NCBI RefSeq assembly: GCF_900094795.1
Contig: NZ_FMBC01000003.1
Location: forward strand, 62,001 to 126,000
Direction: 5' to 3'
From: Kosakonia oryziphila
Lineage (GTDB): Bacteria > Pseudomonadota > Gammaproteobacteria > Enterobacterales > Enterobacteriaceae
DNA length: 64,000 bases
Part shown: piece after piece, positions 32,744 to 42,876 of the stretch
Layout: the number at the start of each line of letters is the position of its first letter
How positions within the stretch are numbered: the stretch's first letter is position 1
Made by a program: the position numbers and the translations under genes
Notes under the pieces: generated by a model
Told to the model about the DNA's origin: nothing
Seen by the model: only the letters and a program-made list of their open reading frames with translations
Database searches by the model: none

Positions 32744-32771
32744 ACTCTTACTCCTGTAAACCTGATTGAAT

Positions 32772-32789
32772 GATAACAATTCTCATTAT
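32772..32789. promoter_or_regulatory. Fur-box-like site upstream of gpmA
   Basis: GATAACAATTCTCATTAT matches the Fur consensus GATAATGATAATCATTAT at 14 of 18 positions. gpmA is a known Fur-repressed gene in E. coli. Confidence 0.55.
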
Positions 32790-32926
32790 ATTGCCAGGGA
32801 GCGAGCCACGGCAACGGTTACCTATAACCATAGCGAAAATAGCCGCGCAGTGTAAGATGCTTGTGAACCAGTGGTTATAGTTTTGTCGATGAGTGACGCT
32901 TATTTCAGCAAAATGAGCAAAAAAAA

Positions 32927-32942
32927 CCCTCCGGAAGGAGGG
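32927..32942 (-). terminator. Terminator of the gal operon
   Basis: CCCTCC/GGAGGG with a four-base loop. On the minus strand it is followed by eight T residues, 7-22 bases after galM. Confidence 0.85.
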
Positions 32943-32948
32943 CTGAGA

Positions 32949-33989
32949 TTAAAGCGCAATAAAGTGATATTCCGTCAGGCTGATATATTCGCTGCCGGGG
33001 CGTAACACACAGTCCGGCTGTGGATAGTCCGGGCGGTTCGGGCTGTCGGGCAAAAATTCACTTTCCAGCGCCAGGCCTTGCCATGCAGCGTAGGTTTTCC
33101 CCCCGCGTGCTGGCGTCCCGTCAAGATAATTACCGGAATAGAACTGGAGCGCAGGGGCGCTGGTATAAACCGTCATTTGCAGTTGATTATCTGCTGACCA
33201 CAGATACGCCGCAGGCTGGCTGGTATCGCCCTTTGCCTGCAACAAAAACGCATGATCGTAGCCTTTTACCACACGCTGATCGTCATCGCTGAGAAACTCT
33301 TCTGCCACGGTTTTGGGCGTACGGAAATCAAAACTGGTCAGCGCGACTTTTTTCAACCCACCGGTCGGTAGCCCCATCTCATCCACAGGGAGATATTCAT
33401 CTGCCAGCAGTTGCAGGGAGTGGCTACGCACATCGGACTGGTACCCATCGAGGTTGAAATACGCGTGGTTCGTCAGATTGACCGGGCAGGGTTTGTCGGT
33501 CGTGGCGCGATATTCAATGGCCAGACGGTTATCCTCGCCGAGGCGAAAATTCGCCGTGGCATTTACGTTGCCCGGAAAACCCTGATCGCCATCCGGCGAG
33601 GTCAGCGAAAACAGCACTTCATTTTCATTCTGACGCTCAATTCGCCAGCGACGCTTGTCGAAACCGTCAGGGCCACCGTGCAACTGATTTTCGCCCTGGC
33701 TGGGCGTAAGCGCATACGTCTGGCCATCAAGCTGAAAACGGCTTTTGCTGATACGGTTGGCGTAGCGGCCCACCGAAGCGCCGAGAAACGCGGATTGTTG
33801 TAGATAGTATTCCGGTGATGCGCAGCCAAGCAACGCTTCACGTACGGTGCCATTTTTCAGTGGCACGCGTGCCGAGAGCAGCGTCGCGCCCCAGTCCATC
33901 AGTGTCACCACCATTCCGGCGCTGTTGCGCAGAGTTATGAGACGAAAGGGCAGCCCGTCCGGGGCCGCCGTCGCAGATTCGTTTAGCAC
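32949..33989 (-). CDS. galM: Galactose mutarotase (aldose 1-epimerase)
   Basis: A 346-residue beta-sandwich epimerase that interconverts alpha- and beta-galactose. The conserved [11 protein letters not shown] contains the catalytic His (about 175), and [12 protein letters not shown] is another family block. The catalytic Glu lies near the C-terminus in [12 protein letters not shown]. It is the last gene of galETKM and overlaps galK by seven bases. Confidence 0.96.
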   Translation of the reverse strand: MLNESATAAPDGLPFRLITLRNSAGMVVTLMDWGATLLSARVPLKNGTVREALLGCASPEYYLQQSAFLGASVGRYANRISKSRFQLDGQTYALTPSQGENQLHGGPDGFDKRRWRIERQNENEVLFSLTSPDGDQGFPGNVNATANFRLGEDNRLAIEYRATTDKPCPVNLTNHAYFNLDGYQSDVRSHSLQLLADEYLPVDEMGLPTGGLKKVALTSFDFRTPKTVAEEFLSDDDQRVVKGYDHAFLLQAKGDTSQPAAYLWSADNQLQMTVYTSAPALQFYSGNYLDGTPARGGKTYAAWQGLALESEFLPDSPNRPDYPQPDCVLRPGSEYISLTEYHFIAL

Positions 33990-35131
33990 TGTCCTGCTCC
34001 CTGTGAAGGTTTACACACATAAAAGGTTTCTTTGATGCCGGTTTTGGCTTCGTACTGGCTTTCCACGGCCTGTTTCACCACAGGAACCAGTGCTTCTGGC
34101 ACCAGCGCGACAACGCAGCCACCGAAGCCGCCGCCGGTCATGCGTACGCCGCCTTTGTCACCGATGGTGGCTTTTACAATCTCGACCAACGTATCGATTT
34201 GCGGCACAGTGATTTCAAAATCATCGCGCATCGACGCGTGGGATTCGGCCATCAGCACGCCCATGCGTTGCAGATCGCCTTTCTCCAGCGCGGCTGCTGC
34301 TTCCACCGTGCGCGCGTTTTCTGTCAGCACATGGCGTACGCGTTTGCTGACCAGTGGATCCAGCTCGTGCGCTACCGCATTGAACTGGTCGATGCTGACA
34401 TCACGCAGCGCTTTCTGCTGGAAGAAACGTGCGCCAGTTTCGCACTGCTGACGACGCGTGTTGTATTCACTGCCCACTAACGTGCGTTTGAAGTTACTGT
34501 TAATGATGACAATTGCCACACCTTCCGGCATCGACACTGCTTTGGTACCCAGTGAGCGGCAATCGATCAGCAACGCGCTGCCTTTTTTGCCCAGCGCCGA
34601 GATCAACTGATCCATAATGCCGCAGTTACAGCCGACGAACTGGTTTTCCGCTTCCTGGCCGTTGAGGGCAATCTGCGCACCATCCAGCGGCAGATGGTAA
34701 AGCTGCTGGAAGACGGTACCGACCGCCACTTCCAGCGATGCTGAAGAGCTTAACCCCGCGCCTTGCGGTACGTTACCACTGATCACCAAATCGGCACCGC
34801 CAAAGCTCGCGTTTCGTTTTTGCAGGTGTTTCATTACGCCACGCACATAGTTGGACCACTGTTGGCTGTCGTGAATAACAATGGGGGCGTCGAGGGAAAA
34901 TTCATCCGTCTGGTTATCGTAATCAGCGGCAATCACCCGCACGATGTGATCGGTGCGCGGTGCACAGCTAATCACCGTCTGGTAATCAATAGCACAGGGC
35001 AGAACAAAACCATCGTTATAGTCAGTATGTTCGCCAATCAGATTCACGCGGCCCGGAGCCTGAATGGTATGGGTGGCAGGGTAGCCAAATTTCTCAGCAA
35101 ACAGGGATTGTGTTTTCTCTTTCAGACTCAT
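33983..35131 (-). CDS. galK: Galactokinase
   Basis: A 382-residue GHMP kinase that phosphorylates galactose at C1. The galactose signature [19 protein letters not shown] is at about 26-45. The ATP-binding GHMP motif [20 protein letters not shown] is at about 119-138, and the C-terminal [17 protein letters not shown] is also intact. It follows galT by two bases. Confidence 0.97.
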   Translation of the reverse strand: MSLKEKTQSLFAEKFGYPATHTIQAPGRVNLIGEHTDYNDGFVLPCAIDYQTVISCAPRTDHIVRVIAADYDNQTDEFSLDAPIVIHDSQQWSNYVRGVMKHLQKRNASFGGADLVISGNVPQGAGLSSSASLEVAVGTVFQQLYHLPLDGAQIALNGQEAENQFVGCNCGIMDQLISALGKKGSALLIDCRSLGTKAVSMPEGVAIVIINSNFKRTLVGSEYNTRRQQCETGARFFQQKALRDVSIDQFNAVAHELDPLVSKRVRHVLTENARTVEAAAALEKGDLQRMGVLMAESHASMRDDFEITVPQIDTLVEIVKATIGDKGGVRMTGGGFGGCVVALVPEALVPVVKQAVESQYEAKTGIKETFYVCKPSQGAGQC

Positions 35132-35133
35132 TA

Positions 35134-36180
35134 TTATTCTCCGGATTCGCGAAAATGGACATCGCTTAGCGCACGCAGGCGTTCAGCGGCTTGTTCCGCC
35201 GTCAAATCGCGCTGGGTTTCCGCCAGCATTTCGTAGCCCACCATAAATTTACGTACGGTAGCGGAACGCAGAAGCGGCGGGTAGAAATGCGCGTGCAATT
35301 GCCAGTGATCATTCTCTTCACCGTTAAACGGTGCGCCGTGCCAACCCATTGAGTAGGGGAAAGAGCACTGGAACAGATTGTCGTAACGGCTGGTCAGTTT
35401 TTTCAGCGCCAGCGCCAGATCGCTGCGCTGCGCTGTGGTTAAGTCGGTAATGCGCTGGATATGCGCCTTCGGCAACAGCAACGTTTCGAAGGGCCATGCC
35501 GCCCAGTAAGGCACCACGGCCAGCCAGTGCTCAGTTTCCACTACCGTACGGCTGCCGTCATTTAGCTCGCGCTGCACATAATCGACCAGCATCGGCGAGT
35601 GATGTTCAGCAAAGTACGCTTTTTGCAGACGGTCTTCGCGTTCCACTTCGTTGGGCAGAAAGCTGTTCGCCCACACCTGACCATGCGGATGCGGGTTGGA
35701 GCAGCCCATTGCCGCGCCTTTATTCTCAAAAACCTGCACCCAGGGATACTGCTGGCCCAGCTCGGCGGTTTGCTGTTGCCAGGTTTTCACCACCTCTTCC
35801 AGCGCGCTCAGGCTAAGCTCCGGCAGCGTTTTGCTGTGATCCGGCGAGAAGCAAATAACCCGGCTGGTTCCGCGTGCGCTCTGGCTGCGCATCAGCGGAT
35901 CGCTGCTTTCCGGCGCCTGCGGCGTATCGGTCATCAGCGCTGCAAAATCATTGGTGAACACGTAAGTACTGGTGTAATCGGGGTTTTTATCGCCCGTTAC
36001 GCGAGTATTGCCCGGACACAGGAAGCAATCCGGATCGTGTGCAGGCAATGTTTGCTTCGCAGGCGTTTCCTGCGCCCCTTGCCAGGGACGTTTTGCGCGA
36101 TGCGGAGAAACCAGGATCCACTGATCAGTCAGCGGGTTGTAGCGGCGATGCGGGTGATCGACCGGGTTAAATTGCGTCAT
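35134..36180 (-). CDS. galT: Galactose-1-phosphate uridylyltransferase
   Basis: A 348-residue HIT-superfamily enzyme that exchanges UMP between UDP-glucose and galactose 1-phosphate. The active-site motif NPHPHGQVW contains the uridylylated His166, and the zinc-binding pair is in [10 protein letters not shown] (Cys52 and Cys55). The frame is open for 25 codons upstream, but ATG 36180, behind AAGGAG, gives the family N-terminus [18 protein letters not shown]. Confidence 0.97.
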   Translation of the reverse strand: MTQFNPVDHPHRRYNPLTDQWILVSPHRAKRPWQGAQETPAKQTLPAHDPDCFLCPGNTRVTGDKNPDYTSTYVFTNDFAALMTDTPQAPESSDPLMRSQSARGTSRVICFSPDHSKTLPELSLSALEEVVKTWQQQTAELGQQYPWVQVFENKGAAMGCSNPHPHGQVWANSFLPNEVEREDRLQKAYFAEHHSPMLVDYVQRELNDGSRTVVETEHWLAVVPYWAAWPFETLLLPKAHIQRITDLTTAQRSDLALALKKLTSRYDNLFQCSFPYSMGWHGAPFNGEENDHWQLHAHFYPPLLRSATVRKFMVGYEMLAETQRDLTAEQAAERLRALSDVHFRESGE

Positions 36181-36190
36181 TACTGCTCCT

Positions 36191-37207
36191 TCAGTCCGGA
36201 TAACCCTGCGGATGGCGTGACTGCCAGCGCCAGGTATCTTCTGCCATTTCGTCAAGCGTACGGGTCACGCGCCAGTTCAGCTCTTTATCGGCTTTGGTCG
36301 CGTCGGCCCAGTAGGCCGGTAAATCGCCTTCGCGGCGCGGCGCGTAATGCCATGCCACCGGTTTGCCGCAGGCTTTGCTGAATGCGTTAACCACATCCAG
36401 TACGCTGCTGCCGACACCGGCGCCGAGGTTGTAAATATGCACGCCCGGTTTGCCGGCCAGTTGTTGCATAGCTGCAACGTGACCGTCAGCAAGGTCCATC
36501 ACATGAATGTAATCACGCACACCTGTGCCATCCTGCGTCGGATAATCGTTGCCGAAGATTGCCAGCGAATCACGACGACCAACGGCAACCTGCGCGATGT
36601 AAGGCATCAGGTTATTCGGAATACCCTGCGGATCTTCGCCCATATCTCCCGACGGATGTGCGCCAACCGGGTTGAAGTAGCGCAACAGCGCGATGCTCCA
36701 CTCCGGCTGTGCTTTTTGCAGGTCAGTGAGGATCTGTTCCACCATCAACTTACTTTTGCCGTACGGACTTTGCGGCGTCCCGGTAGGGAAGCTTTCGACA
36801 TAAGGGATTTTCGGTTGATCGCCGTAGACCGTGGCAGAGGAGCTGAAAATCAGGTTTTTGACGTTAGCGGCACGCATGGCGTCTACCAGGCGCAGCGTAC
36901 CGTTGACGTTGTTGTCATAGTACTCCAGCGGCTTCGCCACGGATTCGCCAACAGCCTTCAGCCCGGCAAAGTGAATAACTGCTTCAATGGCATGATCGTG
37001 CAGGATTTCGGCCAGCAGCGCTTCATCGCGAACATCACCTTCAACGAACAGCGCGGATTTCCCGCCGAAGCGCTCGATTTCATTGAGTACGCTGCGCTTA
37101 CTGTTACAGAGGTTATCCAGAATGATGACATCATGGCCGTTTTGCAGCAGTTGCACGCAGGTGTGGCTTCCTATGTAACCGCTACCACCAGTAACAAGAA
37201 CTCGCAT
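36191..37207 (-). CDS. galE: UDP-glucose 4-epimerase
   Basis: A 338-residue short-chain dehydrogenase-type epimerase. The NAD-binding motif [10 protein letters not shown] is at 7-16. The catalytic Ser124-Tyr149-xxx-Lys153 set is visible in SSSATVYG and SPYGKSK. It is the first gene of galETKM. The internal Gal operator OI lies inside its first codons, as in K-12. Confidence 0.97.
   Translation of the reverse strand: MRVLVTGGSGYIGSHTCVQLLQNGHDVIILDNLCNSKRSVLNEIERFGGKSALFVEGDVRDEALLAEILHDHAIEAVIHFAGLKAVGESVAKPLEYYDNNVNGTLRLVDAMRAANVKNLIFSSSATVYGDQPKIPYVESFPTGTPQSPYGKSKLMVEQILTDLQKAQPEWSIALLRYFNPVGAHPSGDMGEDPQGIPNNLMPYIAQVAVGRRDSLAIFGNDYPTQDGTGVRDYIHVMDLADGHVAAMQQLAGKPGVHIYNLGAGVGSSVLDVVNAFSKACGKPVAWHYAPRREGDLPAYWADATKADKELNWRVTRTLDEMAEDTWRWQSRHPQGYPD
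37173..37188. promoter_or_regulatory. Internal Gal operator OI in galE
   Basis: ATGTAACCGCTACCAC is the exact complement of the K-12 OI sequence GTGGTAGCGGTTACAT. It lies in galE codons 7-12. With the external operator it allows GalR looping with HU. Confidence 0.85.
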
Positions 37208-37244
37208 ATTTCACTCCATAAAGCATTTGATATGAACAAACCTT

Positions 37245-37301
37245 AGCATAACAGAGAGGTGAAAACTGTGATATGGGATAAAATAGTGGAATCGTTTACA
37301 C
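37245..37301 (-). promoter_or_regulatory. gal promoter region with CRP site and external operator OE
   Basis: Reading the minus strand, the operator GTGTAAACGATTCCAC (37301-37286) is identical to K-12 OE. A CRP-type site with ATTTTATCCCATATCACA follows (about 37285-37266), then the extended -10 TATGCT (37250-37245) of promoter P1. OE and OI are 113 bases apart, almost the K-12 distance. Confidence 0.8.
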
Positions 37302-37533
37302 TGAATTTTCTGTCGTCCGGTTTGTCGTGTAACCGCCGGAAAAACCTGCTTTAGCGGCGCTTATCCGGCGAATCTGAACAGCCTTAAAATGACTGCATTG
37401 CGTTACAGCAACGCAGACGCTGCCGACAAAGTCGGGCAACGTCCCGAGAGGTTATAAGTCATTGATGGCAGCCAGGCAATCGGCGTACACGATAAAAGAC
37501 ATATATTCCAGAAGTTCGCCAGAGTGATGCTGC
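37302..37533. other. gal-modF intergenic stretch
   Basis: About 230 bases between the gal operator and the modF stop. Only short inverted repeats such as TGCGTT/AACGCA near 37397-37412 are visible. I see no gene, promoter or known repeat family in it. Confidence 0.4.
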
Positions 37534-39009
37534 TCAGGAAGTGTGCGTTTCGAGTTGGTAGCGATAGTTGTCGCCTTCCGGCACAAAGGTAAGCCGGTGA
37601 GTAATGCAGGCTGGCGCATCGTCAGCATGATGTGAAACGAACAACAACTGAGTTTGCCCTTCACTGATTAACACATCAACAAAGCGGCGGATCAACTGAC
37701 GGTTCAGCGGATCAAGGCCTTGCAGCGGCTCGTCAAGGATCAGTAATGTCGGATGTTTCACCAGCGCACGGACAATCAGCGCCAGCCGCTGTTGTCCCCA
37801 TGAAAGGCTGTGGAATGGCGCATCGGCGGTGCGGGCGTCGAAACCTAAAATATCCAGCCAGCGCTGCGCCAGTTTGTGCTGTTTGTCTGACACCGCCTGA
37901 TAGATGCCAATTGAGTCAAAATAGCCGGAGAGGATCACGTTGCGCACATTGGTGCTGACGCGGTAATCGAGATGTAGGCTGCTGCTGACGTAACCAATAT
38001 GTTTTTTGATATCCCAAATAGTTTCACCGCTGCCGCGACGGCGGCCAAACAGCGTAAGATCGTTACTGTAACCTTGCGGATGATCGCCAGTGATCAGGCT
38101 CAATAGCGTCGATTTTCCTGCGCCGTTCGGGCCGATGATCTGCCAGTGTTCGCCGGGGTTTACCGTCCAGGAAAGCTGGTTGATGATTGGCCGGTCGTTA
38201 TAAGAAACGACACCATCGTTTAACACAATCAGCGGCTCGCCCGTGCGTAACGTTTCTCGGGCCGGGGGCGCATCGGGTTCCGGCAGGGCAATGCCGGTCA
38301 GTTTTTCACTGTGCGCCAGTTGCGCAATCAGCGCCTGTTGCAACAGGGCTGACTTTTCACCGGTTTCCGTTAGGGTGCAATCCACCAGTACGCCAGCATG
38401 CTGCACAAACTCCGGAATTTCATCGAAGCGGTTAAGCACCAGCACCACGGTGTAACCCTCTGCATTCAACCGCGCCAGAAGTTCTGCCAGTTGCTGGCGG
38501 GAGTTCACATCCAGCCCGTCGAACGGTTCATCCAGAACCAGCAGTTCCGGCTCGGACATCAGCGCCTGGCACAGCAGTGTTTTGCGCGTTTCGCCGGTCG
38601 AAAGGTATTTAAAACGGCGTGTCAGCAGATGCGTGATGCCGAACAGCGCCGCCAGTTGTTCACAGCGCTGTGGGTTTTTGACCTCATCCTGAATGATGTC
38701 GGCGGTGGTGCGCCCGGTATCTTCTTCGCCAGGACTGAGCATATCGGTGTTGTTGCGCTGCCACTCATCGCTGACCAGTTTTTGTAACTGTTCAAAAGAG
38801 AGGCGCGTCAGGCGGGTAAACTGGCACTGACGTTCACCGTTCAACAGCGTCAGTTCTCCTGAAAGCGCGCGGGCCAGCGCGGATTTCCCGCTGCCGTTAG
38901 CACCAACAAAGGCCCAGCTTTCACCCGCCCGCAGGATTAACTGTTCAAGGTGCAGTGTACGTGTATCGCTAAGACGAAACGTGCCTTGCGAAATTTGCAA
39001 TGATGACAT
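37534..39009 (-). CDS. modF: Tandem ABC-domain protein ModF
   Basis: A 491-residue cytoplasmic protein with two ABC ATPase domains. The first has Walker A GANGSGKSA (about 34-42), the signature region LSTGETRK and Walker B LLVLDEPFDGLD. The second has Walker A GPNGAGKST (about 291-299), LSWGQQR and LLILDEPLQGLD. It has no membrane part. It follows modE in the same direction with 67 bases between. The function is unknown; it is co-transcribed with modE in E. coli and not required for molybdate uptake. Start ATG 39009 matches MSSLQISQGTF. Confidence 0.94.
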   Translation of the reverse strand: MSSLQISQGTFRLSDTRTLHLEQLILRAGESWAFVGANGSGKSALARALSGELTLLNGERQCQFTRLTRLSFEQLQKLVSDEWQRNNTDMLSPGEEDTGRTTADIIQDEVKNPQRCEQLAALFGITHLLTRRFKYLSTGETRKTLLCQALMSEPELLVLDEPFDGLDVNSRQQLAELLARLNAEGYTVVLVLNRFDEIPEFVQHAGVLVDCTLTETGEKSALLQQALIAQLAHSEKLTGIALPEPDAPPARETLRTGEPLIVLNDGVVSYNDRPIINQLSWTVNPGEHWQIIGPNGAGKSTLLSLITGDHPQGYSNDLTLFGRRRGSGETIWDIKKHIGYVSSSLHLDYRVSTNVRNVILSGYFDSIGIYQAVSDKQHKLAQRWLDILGFDARTADAPFHSLSWGQQRLALIVRALVKHPTLLILDEPLQGLDPLNRQLIRRFVDVLISEGQTQLLFVSHHADDAPACITHRLTFVPEGDNYRYQLETHTS

Positions 39010-39076
39010 GATACATCCCGTTTTTTGCAGCAATGAAGCTCAGGGATACGTGCAATGCACTCACTTGTCAATGCGA

Positions 39077-39865
39077 TTAGCATAACGTGGCGAGAATGAC
39101 GCGATCGGCATTAAAATATGCCGTCACTTCGTGCTGTTTCTGCAAATTATCCACATCATGCGTCGGCACCGTGGCGCAGAGTTGCTGTCCGTCGGGCAAT
39201 GTCATCAGCACTTCGCTTTGCTGTTCGCCACGCTCAATATGGCTGATGAACCCCTTAAGCTGGTTGTCGGCAAGCGCTGCGCACTGCGCATCCTGTGTGA
39301 TATTAACCCATGGCGCTTTCAGTAATACCAGTACCTCTTTTCCTGCATCAAGGCCAAGCCGTTCGCCGCTTTGTGCGGTGATAGCGACTTTCAGACGCGT
39401 TTCACCGTCGGCCAGCAGCACTTCAATATGCTGCTGTACCTGCTGGTGATCGCGGGCGGTTACGGTGCCAAACCACTGGTTGCGGGCGCTGGTTTGCAGG
39501 GAGAAGCGGGAAATAGCTGCCAGCAGGCTGTCCAGCGGCAGCGCGTCGTCGTCGCTCAGCACGTCAAACGCCTTCTGTTGAATCTGCGCCAGCAGATCGT
39601 AAAGCTGAATCAGACGCTGTCCGTAACGCGTCACTACCGCGCCGCCACCGCCTTTACCGCCTGTTGCACGATCAACCAGCGTATGTTCGCTCAGTTGGTT
39701 CATTTCATTAATGGCATCCCAGGCGCTTTTGTAACTGATGCCTGCGTTCTTCGCACCCTGGCTAATCGAACCTGTTTGTTCAATCTGTTTCAGCAGAGAA
39801 ATACGGCGCGGATCGGCAAAAAGGCGTTCCTGGAGTTTGAGGGTTAAGAGAATTTCAGCCTGCAT
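39077..39865 (-). CDS. modE: Molybdate-responsive regulator ModE
   Basis: A 262-residue regulator. The N-terminal winged helix has GSISQGAKNAGISYKSAWDAINEM (about 33-56) and the glycine-rich wing TGGKGGGGAVVTRYG. Two C-terminal MOP domains (SARNQWFGTVTARDHQQVQQ and a second ending in AYFNADRVILATLC) bind molybdate. With molybdate it represses modABC and activates moa. Matching operators are present at both places in this window. The start ATG 39865 gives MQAEILLTLKLQ. Confidence 0.96.
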   Translation of the reverse strand: MQAEILLTLKLQERLFADPRRISLLKQIEQTGSISQGAKNAGISYKSAWDAINEMNQLSEHTLVDRATGGKGGGGAVVTRYGQRLIQLYDLLAQIQQKAFDVLSDDDALPLDSLLAAISRFSLQTSARNQWFGTVTARDHQQVQQHIEVLLADGETRLKVAITAQSGERLGLDAGKEVLVLLKAPWVNITQDAQCAALADNQLKGFISHIERGEQQSEVLMTLPDGQQLCATVPTHDVDNLQKQHEVTAYFNADRVILATLC

Positions 39866-40029
39866 TACGCAATATCCTGGCAAAAAGAGTATTGTGAAGG
39901 AAAAGCAGTATTACGCCTAGCCTGAGCCCTGATATTGATAGCAAAGTGGCGCATGCAATCGCACAAAAGGCGAGTGTTTTACTGTGAAATCAGGCTAAAA
40001 TGCTTCCTTCACAATATCCGGAGTCGATC

Positions 40030-40179
40030 ATGTTTGAGTTATTGAAAAGTCTGGTTTTTGCCGTGATCATGGTTCCTGTGGTGATGGCTGTCATCCTGGG
40101 GTTGATTTATGGCCTGGGTGAAGTGTTTAACGTCTTTTCCGCCTTTGGTCGCCGCGACCGTTCCAGCCAGCAGCGCTGA
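40030..40179 (+). CDS. acrZ: AcrAB-TolC accessory small protein AcrZ
   Basis: A 49-residue single-helix membrane protein, formerly ybhT, starting [20 protein letters not shown] and ending with a basic tail ([11 protein letters not shown]). In E. coli it binds AcrB and changes the drug range of the pump. It starts behind CGGAG. A -10-like TAAAAT lies about 35 bases upstream. MarA/SoxS/Rob regulate it in K-12, but I see only a partial mar box (ATCGCAC near 39957). Confidence 0.93.
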   Translation: MFELLKSLVFAVIMVPVVMAVILGLIYGLGEVFNVFSAFGRRDRSSQQR

Positions 40180-40187
40180 TCCTTTCG

Positions 40188-40213
40188 AAAACGCCCACTT
40201 CGGTGGGCGTTTT
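40188..40213 (+). terminator. acrZ terminator
   Basis: AAAACGCCCAC/GTGGGCGTTTT with loop TTCG, directly after acrZ. It is symmetrical and could act in both directions. Confidence 0.85.
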
Positions 40214-40306
40214 ACTGTTCAAGGTTTTGTGACATCCTGCCGATATATTTACTGAAGTTACTCATTCTTTATGGGTATTACCTGCGTTCATCAAAACTCT
40301 GATAAC

Positions 40307-40334
40307 ATCGTTATGTTTCAATGTATATAACGAT
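40307..40334. promoter_or_regulatory. ModE operator of modABC
   Basis: ATCGTTATGTTTCAATGTATATAACGAT contains arms CGTTAT and ATAACG in the ModE arrangement and lies just before the modA ribosome site. It matches the position of the ModE repressor site in K-12. Confidence 0.8.
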
Positions 40335-40351
40335 ACTCAGAGGAGCTACAA

Positions 40352-41125
40352 ATGGCAGGTACATGGTTACGCCTTTTTGCTGGGGCGACTTTATCGCTTT
40401 CTGTTGCCGGGCATGCGCTGGCGGAAGAGGGCAAAATTACCGTTTTTGCAGCAGCATCGCTGACCAATGCGCTACAGGATATTGCGGCGGCGTATAAAAA
40501 AGAGAAAAACGTTGAGGTAGTCTCTTCATTTGCCTCATCGTCAACGTTGGCGCGTCAGATTGAAGCAGGCGCGCCAGCCGATCTGTTTATTTCTGCCGAT
40601 CAGAAATGGATGGATTATGCGGTCGGGAAAAAAGCCATTGATACGGCGACGCGTGAAACCCTGTTGGGCAATAGCCTGGTGGTCGTAGCCCCGAAAAGTA
40701 GCGCTCAGGGCGATATTACCATTAATGCCAAAACGGACTGGGCAAGCCTGCTGAAAGGCGGCCGCCTTGCCGTTGGCGACCCGGAACACGTTCCGGCAGG
40801 GATTTACGCTAAAGAAGCGCTGCAAAAACTGGGGGCATGGGACACCCTGTCACCGAAGCTGGCTCCGGCAGAAGACGTGCGTGGCGCGCTGGCACTGGTA
40901 GAGCGAGGAGAAGCGCCGCTGGGCATCGTTTACGGTTCTGACGCGGTTGCCAGCAAAGGTGTGAAAGTGGTGGGTACCTTCCCGGAGGATTCACACCAAA
41001 AAGTGGAATACCCGCTGGCTATCATTGATGGGCATAAAAACGCAACGGTAACGGCGTTTTATGATTACCTGAGAGGCCCGCAGGCTTCTGAAATTTTCAA
41101 ACGTTACGGATTTACGACGCACTAA
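40352..41125 (+). CDS. modA: Molybdate ABC transporter substrate-binding protein
   Basis: A 257-residue periplasmic protein. The signal peptide ends ...AGHALA before EEGKITVFAAASLTNALQDI. The oxyanion-binding residues lie in AAASLTNAL and SFASSSTLARQIEAGAPADLF, the classical ModA blocks. It delivers molybdate and tungstate to ModBC. The start is behind AGGAG. It overlaps modB by one base. Confidence 0.96.
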   Translation: MAGTWLRLFAGATLSLSVAGHALAEEGKITVFAAASLTNALQDIAAAYKKEKNVEVVSSFASSSTLARQIEAGAPADLFISADQKWMDYAVGKKAIDTATRETLLGNSLVVVAPKSSAQGDITINAKTDWASLLKGGRLAVGDPEHVPAGIYAKEALQKLGAWDTLSPKLAPAEDVRGALALVERGEAPLGIVYGSDAVASKGVKVVGTFPEDSHQKVEYPLAIIDGHKNATVTAFYDYLRGPQASEIFKRYGFTTH

Positions 41126-41814
41126 TGATATTGACGGATCCTGAATGGCAGGCGGTACTGCTGAGCCTAAAAGTCTCATCCCTCGCGGTATTATTCAGTT
41201 TGCCCTTTGGGATCTTCTTTGCCTGGCTGCTGGTGCGTTGCACATTTCCAGGGAAGGCTCTCCTTGATAGCGTACTGCATCTGCCCTTGGTTTTACCGCC
41301 GGTGGTGGTAGGTTATCTGTTGCTGGTAGCGATGGGCCGACGCGGTTTTATCGGTCAGTGGTTGTATGACTGGTTCGGTATCACCTTTGCGTTTAGCTGG
41401 CGCGGCGCGGTGTTAGCCGCCGCAGTGATGTCTTTTCCATTGATGGTGCGCGCGATCCGTCTGGCGCTGGAAGGTGTGGATAGAAAACTTGAACAGGCGG
41501 CACGTACGCTTGGTGCAGGGCGCTGGCGCGTCTTTGTCACCATCACGCTGCCGCTGACGTTGCCGGGAATTATTGTTGGTACGGTGCTGGCCTTCGCCCG
41601 CTCGCTCGGTGAGTTTGGCGCGACCATCACCTTCGTTTCCAATATTCCGGGGGAAACGCGCACCATTCCGTCGGCGATGTACACCCTGATCCAGATGCCT
41701 GGCGGCGAAAGCGCGGCGGCGCGGCTATGTGTTATCTCTATTGTGTTGGCGCTAATCTCGTTGCTGGTGTCGGAATGGCTGGCGCGTATCAGCCGTGAAC
41801 GGACGGGAAGATAA
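41125..41814 (+). CDS. modB: Molybdate ABC transporter permease
   Basis: A 229-residue inner membrane permease with five transmembrane helices. The EAA loop that docks the ATPase is EQAARTLGAGRWRVFVTITLPLTLPGI (about 119-145). It starts one base into the modA stop and ends three bases before modC. Confidence 0.96.
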   Translation: MILTDPEWQAVLLSLKVSSLAVLFSLPFGIFFAWLLVRCTFPGKALLDSVLHLPLVLPPVVVGYLLLVAMGRRGFIGQWLYDWFGITFAFSWRGAVLAAAVMSFPLMVRAIRLALEGVDRKLEQAARTLGAGRWRVFVTITLPLTLPGIIVGTVLAFARSLGEFGATITFVSNIPGETRTIPSAMYTLIQMPGGESAAARLCVISIVLALISLLVSEWLARISRERTGR

Positions 41815-41817
41815 CCT

Positions 41818-42876
41818 ATGCTGGAGCTCAATTTCACCCAAACGCTGGGAACACATCAACTGCGTGTCGCCGAATCACTGCCTGCCAGCGGGATTACGGC
41901 GATTTTTGGTGTTTCCGGCGCCGGGAAAACCTCACTGATTAACGCAATTGGCGGCCTCACGCACCCACAAGAGGGGCGTATTACTCTGAACAATCGCGTG
42001 CTTCTCGATACCACGCGCAAAATTTGCCTGCCGCCAGAAAAACGCCGTGTCGGTTATGTTTTTCAGGATGCGCGCCTGTTCCCACACTATAAAGTGCTCG
42101 GTAACCTGCGTTATGGCATGGCGAAATCAATGGCCGGGCAGTTCGACAAGCTGGTGGCGCTGCTGGGCATTGAGCCTTTGCTGGAGCGGCTGCCGGGTAC
42201 GCTCTCTGGTGGTGAAAAACAGCGTGTTGCCATTGGCCGCGCCTTATTAACCGCGCCGGAACTGATGCTGCTGGATGAGCCGTTGGCTTCACTGGATATT
42301 CCCCGTAAACGGGAGTTGTTACCCTATTTGCAGCGACTGGCGCAGGAGATCAACATCCCGATGCTGTATGTCAGCCACTCGCTGGATGAGATCCTGCACC
42401 TGGCCGATAAAGTGATGGTGCTGGAAGCGGGTGAAGTGAAAGCGTTCGGTAGCCTGGAAGATGTCTGGGGAAGCCGCGTGATGAACCCCTGGCTGCCACC
42501 CGAACAGCAAAGCAGCGTGCTAAAAGTGGTGGTGCTGGAACACCATCCGCATTATGCGATGACCGCACTGGCGCTTGGCGATCAGCATATCTGGGTGAAC
42601 AAAGTCGATCGCCCGCTGCAAAGCACGTTGCGCATCCGTGTGCAGGCGACGGACGTTTCCCTGGTACTACAACCGCCGATGAATACCAGTATTCGTAATA
42701 TTCTGCGCGCTAAAGTGGCGCAGTGTTTCGATATTGATGGGCAGGTAGAAGTTCAACTGGAGGTGGGAAGCCGCACGTTGTGGGCGCGCATCAGCCCCTG
42801 GGCAAGAGATGAACTGGGTGTTAAAGCGGGCCAGTGGCTGTATGCGCAAATCAAGAGCGTGTCGATTACGGCCTGA
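41818..42876 (+). CDS. modC: Molybdate ABC transporter ATP-binding protein
   Basis: A 352-residue ATPase. Walker A is [10 protein letters not shown] (about 30-39), the Q loop [12 protein letters not shown], the signature [16 protein letters not shown] and Walker [13 protein letters not shown], with the H-loop His in [10 protein letters not shown]. The C-terminal MOP/TOBE domain (about 290-352) is [10 protein letters not shown]...[14 protein letters not shown]. It energises molybdate import. It is convergent with ybhA with no gap. Confidence 0.96.
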   Translation: MLELNFTQTLGTHQLRVAESLPASGITAIFGVSGAGKTSLINAIGGLTHPQEGRITLNNRVLLDTTRKICLPPEKRRVGYVFQDARLFPHYKVLGNLRYGMAKSMAGQFDKLVALLGIEPLLERLPGTLSGGEKQRVAIGRALLTAPELMLLDEPLASLDIPRKRELLPYLQRLAQEINIPMLYVSHSLDEILHLADKVMVLEAGEVKAFGSLEDVWGSRVMNPWLPPEQQSSVLKVVVLEHHPHYAMTALALGDQHIWVNKVDRPLQSTLRIRVQATDVSLVLQPPMNTSIRNILRAKVAQCFDIDGQVEVQLEVGSRTLWARISPWARDELGVKAGQWLYAQIKSVSITA